From Beroe forskalii (taxonomy: Eukaryota > Ctenophora > Nuda > Beroida > Beroidae), in the NCBI GenBank assembly GCA_011033025.1, contig WFMF01000474.1:1-64000 (forward strand): a stretch of DNA of 64,000 bases, written 5' to 3'. A model generated the notes under the pieces. The model searched no databases, was not told the origin of the DNA, and was given only the letters and a program-made list of their open reading frames with translations. Position numbers and translations under genes: made by a program. Below are positions 58,560 to 64,000 of the stretch, one piece after another. How positions within the stretch are numbered: position 1 is the first letter of the stretch; each line of letters starts with the position of its first letter.

Positions 58560-59496
58560 ATGATTTCTATTAATAAACTTCTTAATAAAACTTAATAATA
58601 CATTTTCGTCTTACTTAATTTGTTAACAAATAATTTAACATCAGATACAAAGCCCTCTAGAGACGAATTTGCGTGACATAATCTGAATAACTGAGAATAA
58701 AAAAATACCATACATTTGCCTCTTTGGCACATTCGATTTTAAATTAGGCATAGATATTACATTAAAACTAAAATCTGCCCTTTTATCATATAACTTAGTA
58801 CAAAACTTTTATTTTCAATAGTTACATTCAGATCTAAAAATGTCGTATTTAAACTACTTTCGTTAGTTTTTTCTAAAACCAAAGCATCAGGATAAATACT
58901 TTTGCTACATTTACAAAGTCTTTCACACCATTCGGAACGCATAAGTCATCTATGTATCTACTACAATATTTAAAATACACTTTACTATTATGGTTTACTG
59001 AATCTAAATCTTTAATATACTGATATTCATACCAAAACAAATACAAATTAGCTAAGAACGGAGCACAATCGCACCCCATCGGTACACCTATATTCTGTTT
59101 ATATACTTTACCTTTAAATTTAATATATATATTGTCGATTAAATACTTCAATAAGGTCTTAACTTCGTCTTTACTATAACTATACTTCATTCTAGAATGC
59201 TTGGATTTCGACCAAGAGACATTATTCAAACTATCACTAACATTAACAAAGTCACGTTCTTTCAATTCAAAAGTAGTATCTATTAAACTAAATATCTTTT
59301 CTAATAGATCATTATGCGGGATATTTGTATAAAGAGTCTTAAAATCAAAACAATCAATACGATTCCCTGAATTACAATTACTTAGCATTTCAAGATCTTT
59401 ACGTAATTTAAAGTTGTTATCAACTATCTCATTATATTGGCCGATGATATAATTGGAATCTAATGAGCGTTCATTGTGCACTTCTATGAAATTCAC
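58560..59496 (-). mobile_element. Penelope-like element reverse transcriptase relic
   Basis: The minus-strand frame 59496-58873 encodes FDFKTLYTNIPHNDLLEKIF, KLLKYLIDNIY-like sequence (TLLKYLIDNIYIKF), GVPMGCDCAPFLANLYLFWY and the catalytic RYIDD (residues 180-184). A frameshift near 58920 leads to SIYPDALVLEKTNESS and FLDLNVTI, and another near 58785 to YDKRADFSFNVISMPNLKSN and VPKRQMYGI, ending near 58560. Motif order fits Penelope-like elements rather than LINEs. The N-terminus is missing and no GIY-YIG endonuclease is seen. Inactive. Confidence 0.88.
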
Positions 59497-59639
59497 ACAG
59501 ACAGTCCTCTATAATTAGCTATGAAATTCACACAGACAGTTCCCTATAATTAAGTAATTAGCTGCTGCCAATGAGTGGTACTGGTAATGAGGGGTTCTGT
59601 CATCACGCACTATCATTTAACCCTGCTTATCAGATCGGT

Positions 59640-59725
59640 GTTGTTCATATCATGTCCTTGTCACACGTGCACAAACACAGAATCACGTGCACATTGCACC
59701 AACACGTGCACAAAAACAAAAACAC
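59640..59725. repeat. CACGTGCAC-rich repeat
   Basis: Four occurrences of CACGTGCAC spaced 10-25 bp, each containing a canonical E-box CACGTG. It may be a degenerate minisatellite or a bHLH site cluster. Confidence 0.5.
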
Positions 59726-60284
59726 AGCACAGGAATGAAGGGTTTTGTGGCATTCCTTATCTGAGATATATCTTTGTATTTCTATGATGCGAAATCCGGG
59801 AATTTTTTGAAATAACTCTAATATTTTTCTCATTTTTACAAAAAATGGTCGCACAGAAAATAAGGTAATTTGCCCTAATTACCAATCAGAATCATTTCGT
59901 CGGTTAGCTGACCACGACCATTCATTCTGACACAGACAACACATATATTCTCACATTCATTCTTCTGGGATCAGTATATTAGAATATCCGCAAGATGATA
60001 AATTTTAGCTACACCACCGCTACAAATATCAGCAGAATTTCCCAGATTTAGAGCAGAACCTGTGTTTTCAGCTCATGATCAGAATCTCATTTACCTCTTG
60101 ATCTGGTATCTGAATCTGATGATTCGTTGATCTGTGTGCTGTTTTTCTTGAGTCCGTCGGGTTTGTATCCTGTAAACAGCTTTGTTTCTTTCGAGTAACA
60201 ACAGGTCGCTGCATCGTCGGAAAACCATAGGCATGAGATGGAATTGCTGAGACGTGTCCTGATTTCAACCATGGCCATTAGATA

Positions 60285-60425
60285 GATAGCCATTTACTGA
60301 TGGAATGGCTGTTACTTGTCTTCATTTATTAACCATAGATGGAATCGCTGTCACTCATTTAGATTTCAGCCATAAATGGAATGGCTGTAACTTGTCTAGA
60401 TCTAAATAGCCATATTTATTTGCCA
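60285..60425. repeat. Degenerate tandem repeat of about 55 bp
   Basis: Three units share AGCCATNNNTGATGGAATGG, CTGTNACTTGTCT and AGATTT. Confidence 0.65.
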
Positions 60426-60429
60426 TTAT

Positions 60430-63400
60430 TTGACGTCATTGTCCCTCAATAGCGCGAATTAACTGATAAAAATATCCTTCATCGTTTCATTATATTTATC
60501 TGTAAAATAAGCTAGTGAAGTAACATATAAATTCAATAGAATATAATCATATTGATTATTTATTCTATAACTTTGACCATCATGAGTTGTACATGAGACG
60601 TCTCGAATATTAATTGTCCTTCGCTGACAATATTGACATAATATGTAATTGTTTAATTTCTTTGTTTAATTTCTTTCATTAATATTTAATTTCTTTGTTT
60701 CATTCATTTCTTTGTTCTATTCATTTCTTTCAGCCCACTAAGTAGATTTATTTATTTATTGCGCAATAGTTGGTGGTTTGAAGCTTTTAATACTCCTGCA
60801 TCTATTTTACTTTTTAGGGCACTTTTTTCTAATAGTTTATCGTTAATTTCTAGCCTGTGGTCCAGCAACTACCTAAGAACAACTGTTACTGCAAGCTGAT
60901 AGTTTCAGTAACATCACTTCATCAAGTATCAGCATGTTCTTATCTTAGTCTTATTGTTCAAAATTTATATTTTATAATCTCAGTTGACTCAATGAGAAGC
61001 TTCAAATTCTGTCAAAAAGGATTAGAAGTTTTGAGCAATCAATTATCATGAGACATATAAACAGCTCACTATACTGCTACCATCCCAGTTTGACCACATA
61101 GCTCCCGTACCATATGTTGCAGAAGGGTGACAAGCCCCTCTACTAAATACATTGGTTTGTTTCCTTGCCTCGTAATGTACATTGGCACCACCTGGAACCC
61201 ATCCTATCTTCATATTCTCCATTCTAAACACATCTAACACCAACTTGTTACTATTGAGTCACAGAATAAGTTGACATAGCTGACCATAGCTCACTATAAA
61301 ACACCTGCCGGTTACACACCATGTAAGACATTTAACTAACACTGTTCTCTTGTAGACAACGGCTCAGACGCCGTTCAAATCTTAATTTAGTGACTTCCGC
61401 TGTCACAACTTATTAGGGGTGGACAAAATAGACGTGTATTCGTTCATATTCTCAGGCATTTTCATGCGTATATTCAATCAAAATATAATATATTGTCGGC
61501 TTTAATTATGTAACTCCCATTCCCCATTCAAAATCACCCCTGATTTTTCGTAATTACAGAATCTTCTAATTCTGTCATATGAAATCTTTCTAATCACAGG
61601 AAATTAATCCTTTGGAATATATATTAAAAAGTCGTCATTTCGTGTTCTCTAGTGGTACTCTAATTCCTGCCAGACAATTGCTCATTAATAAGCACTAGCC
61701 ACTCTCAGCTTCCTCCTAAGAGTCAGGCTCAAACTACTACCATGTGTTATCCCATGATATAGATGGTTGGAACATGACATCATTATCATAGCTCAACGTG
61801 GTGTGTTGATGACGATGAACCGCATCTTTTGCTTTCGCATACACCATATAAAGACCTTAGTCCGCCTGATGCTGCTGCACTGTTCGTACTTATAATCTCT
61901 GTGCTTCTTTCGTCGAGTGAACTTCTGAGGAAAAGTGCTACGGGCATCAGGCACCAAGTGTAGGCGTTCATGTATTATCTAAGTTATAGAATGGGAAGTT
62001 GATGACTCAGCTAAGTTGGGATTTCTCACTGTTCACTGTTTTCATAAGTCACTCGTGTCTGTTCATTCTGGATTGATTGAGTTTCAACGCTGACCAGGTG
62101 GCTGGAATTTTGAGACTCCCCACAAAACAATCGTGATTTTCTCATCAAACCAGTTTAGTCGTTCTTGACTTTCTCAACAGCTGTATAATATTTGTGTTTA
62201 TTTTTATCACTTCTTCATTATATTTTCCCTAGTTTTCAGGTTATTCAGGGCATTCTGCCTCTGTAAGGCGTTTAGTTAGGATTGTAGGTCCTACTCTTTC
62301 ACACTGTTTTGAAGGGAATTAACTATAAATTTTGCTATAAGTATCACACTATCACAGATGTCTCAATAGCAATGGACTGTACGGAGCTTCAGTAATTTTG
62401 ATAACTTTTTGGCACATAGCCATCATTTCGTCGAAAGGTTGTTAAAAGGTCGTGCACAGTCGAATACCTGTATCCATCCAGTAAAAAGCAGTGCAATGGA
62501 AGCATTCATTATATTGTTAGCATTATTGGGAGTCTAAACAATGGTGTATCGAGTTACTACACTTCCATAGATAGCTCACCATTGCCTTCACTTTCTGTAC
62601 CCTCTAACCGACACATTACCACTCGATTATGATGGAGGTGTGAATGAGCTGGTATAATCTTATCATATCTCCCCTACTGTATCATCTTCTAATCTCCCTT
62701 CTAAGTTCTGATCTATTTTCTGAGTTCTTATCTGACAACTACTTGACTAATCGATACCAACTACCAGTAAACTACCATGATCAGTAACGCTTGGTGGTAG
62801 GGCTGTGAATTAGATATGATTAAACCAAGTAATCCAAGTTATATTCATCAGATATATACTACCCGTCTACCCTAATAAACTCTCCATGCGAATCATAGGC
62901 GGTTCAGCCTCATCAATACACACTACATTTTGCTATGATAATGTCATCATCTTTTAACTGCCTCTCTCCTGTGAGCGCTTTCTAATGCTCTTACTCTATG
63001 GGTAATCACACCTTGGACTCTCCAAGTTATTTGTGACACTTGCTAGACCGTGGAATTCACACGTTCTAACGTTGGTATGGAGACAACGGTTCATGCCTAC
63101 TTCCGTCTTCTGCTGGCAAGGAGTGGGTTTATGATTTGCTGTTTCATTGTAAAATAATAACATTGTACGCTCAGCGGCAGTCTATCATGTGACATGGGCT
63201 GGAGTAAATATCCCAAGGATATTCAATCAAACTTCCTTGCACATGCACACTGCACATGTGTAGTTTAATCTACAAACTACAGAAGTACTACCGTAGTTTG
63301 ACCTGTCCATATCTCAGGTTTGATTAAAAATAATTGAATTAGTTAATATTATGTAGGGATAGAGACACATATCGGCTGCTCTAGGTTTCACTAAAAAATG

Positions 63401-64000
63401 TGATTTGTGTCGCATTGTTCCTTAATTCCTGAGAAAGTAGACACTCTCTATTCCTCGATTTATCCATTGTTTCGTATATGCCCAATACTTTATGATATGC
63501 GCATGATTTTGATTGTTTGCCTCCCAAAGATAAACATGGCTGATCGAAGTACAGCACTTTTGTACTGTGGTTCGCGGATAAAAATAATTCTCTAGTTTAA
63601 ATCATCTTCTTCAGATATCTCTTCTTCTTCCCGCATTAATAGTTTACGGAATCTTGCTCCACAGTAAGACTGATAGAGTCACATCAAGTTTGTGTTTAAA
63701 TAAGTTTTCTTCCTTTGTTTTCTCCTTTATTTCCCCTTTTGTTCTCCACTCATAATGCCCTTTTGTGATATGTTTACGTATTATATTCTTTCGGCCAATC
63801 TCTCCTGTAGATTCAAGCTAGACCAATTATAAGAAAACAAAAGATTTCAAGTCTTACTATTCGTTTAAATATAAGCTCTTTGAAAATAAGGCAATCCAAA
63901 GTCACATACTTAGTTTTTATCCACACATTATACCACTTATACCGCACTTTGAAATCGCTAATATCAGCAAAACCCTTTTGTAATATCTTTTTCACTCGTT
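60430..64000. other. Unassigned right end of the window
   Basis: No gene or repeat family is firmly supported. Two minus-strand open frames look slightly protein-like: 61046-61243 (IGWVPGGANVHYEARKQTNV) and 63813-64000 (FADISDFKVRYKWYNVWIKT, with a donor-like AA|GTATGT). Neither has a recognisable domain or a matching partner exon. Confidence 0.35.

Noticed and set aside
61046-61243. Possible secreted-protein exon (IGWVPGGANVHYEARKQTNV)
   Set aside because: Protein-like by eye, but without recognisable domain, paired splice sites or start. It is kept only as a note in the right-end entry.

Overview
The window is animal nuclear DNA from an AT-rich, intron-rich, non-vertebrate genome. The grounds are a spliced multi-C2-domain membrane protein gene with consensus GT/AG introns, remnants of a Penelope-like element and a Jockey/CR1-type LINE, and many short non-autonomous DNA transposons with identifiable target-site duplications. 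The phylum cannot be fixed from this sequence. There is no operon, prokaryotic gene, CRISPR array or confident tRNA or rRNA gene.

Region 1 (161-12959, minus strand) is the one gene I can name: an MCTP (multiple C2 and transmembrane domain protein). Fifteen coding exons join in phase into about 699 residues: a basic and Ser/Glu-rich N-terminus, three C2 domains and the first hydrophobic segment. The last exon or exons, with the second membrane segment and the stop, lie beyond the left edge. Introns carry a 1-kb foldback element, several minisatellites and small inverted-repeat elements. The long intron 5 holds a CCAAT box and a cluster of RFX (X-box) sites, and exon 6 has a possible internal start ATG.

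Region 2 (about 13-55.8 kb) is gene-poor and repeat-rich. It contains a hAT-type MITE with a perfect 8-bp duplication, a possible orphan exon on the minus strand (19546-19649), a 600-bp stretch of homopolymer-stretched sequence that looks like an assembly or read-quality artefact, a 707-bp mariner-type element flanked by TA, a decayed LINE (about 23.9-26.6 kb), several inverted-repeat elements, a 1417-bp transposon carrying two tandem arrays and flanked by perfect 8-bp duplications (39036-40452), an 895-bp element with 7-bp duplications (45612-46506), a 48-bp minisatellite (47.8-48.4 kb) and a 21-bp satellite (53.28-54.24 kb). Four small MITE families recur at two or more places.

Region 3 (55.8-64 kb) holds one well-supported 849-bp internal or first coding exon on the plus strand (55834-56682) of an unrecognised Ser/His-rich protein, then a frameshifted Penelope-like reverse transcriptase relic (about 58.56-59.5 kb, minus). 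The rest is unassigned.

I did not find a coherent new multi-gene system. The strongest candidates for novelty are the satellite-bearing 8-bp-TSD transposon, the foldback element inside the MCTP gene, the X-box cluster with its putative internal promoter, and the graded loss of calcium-ligand residues across the three C2 domains.
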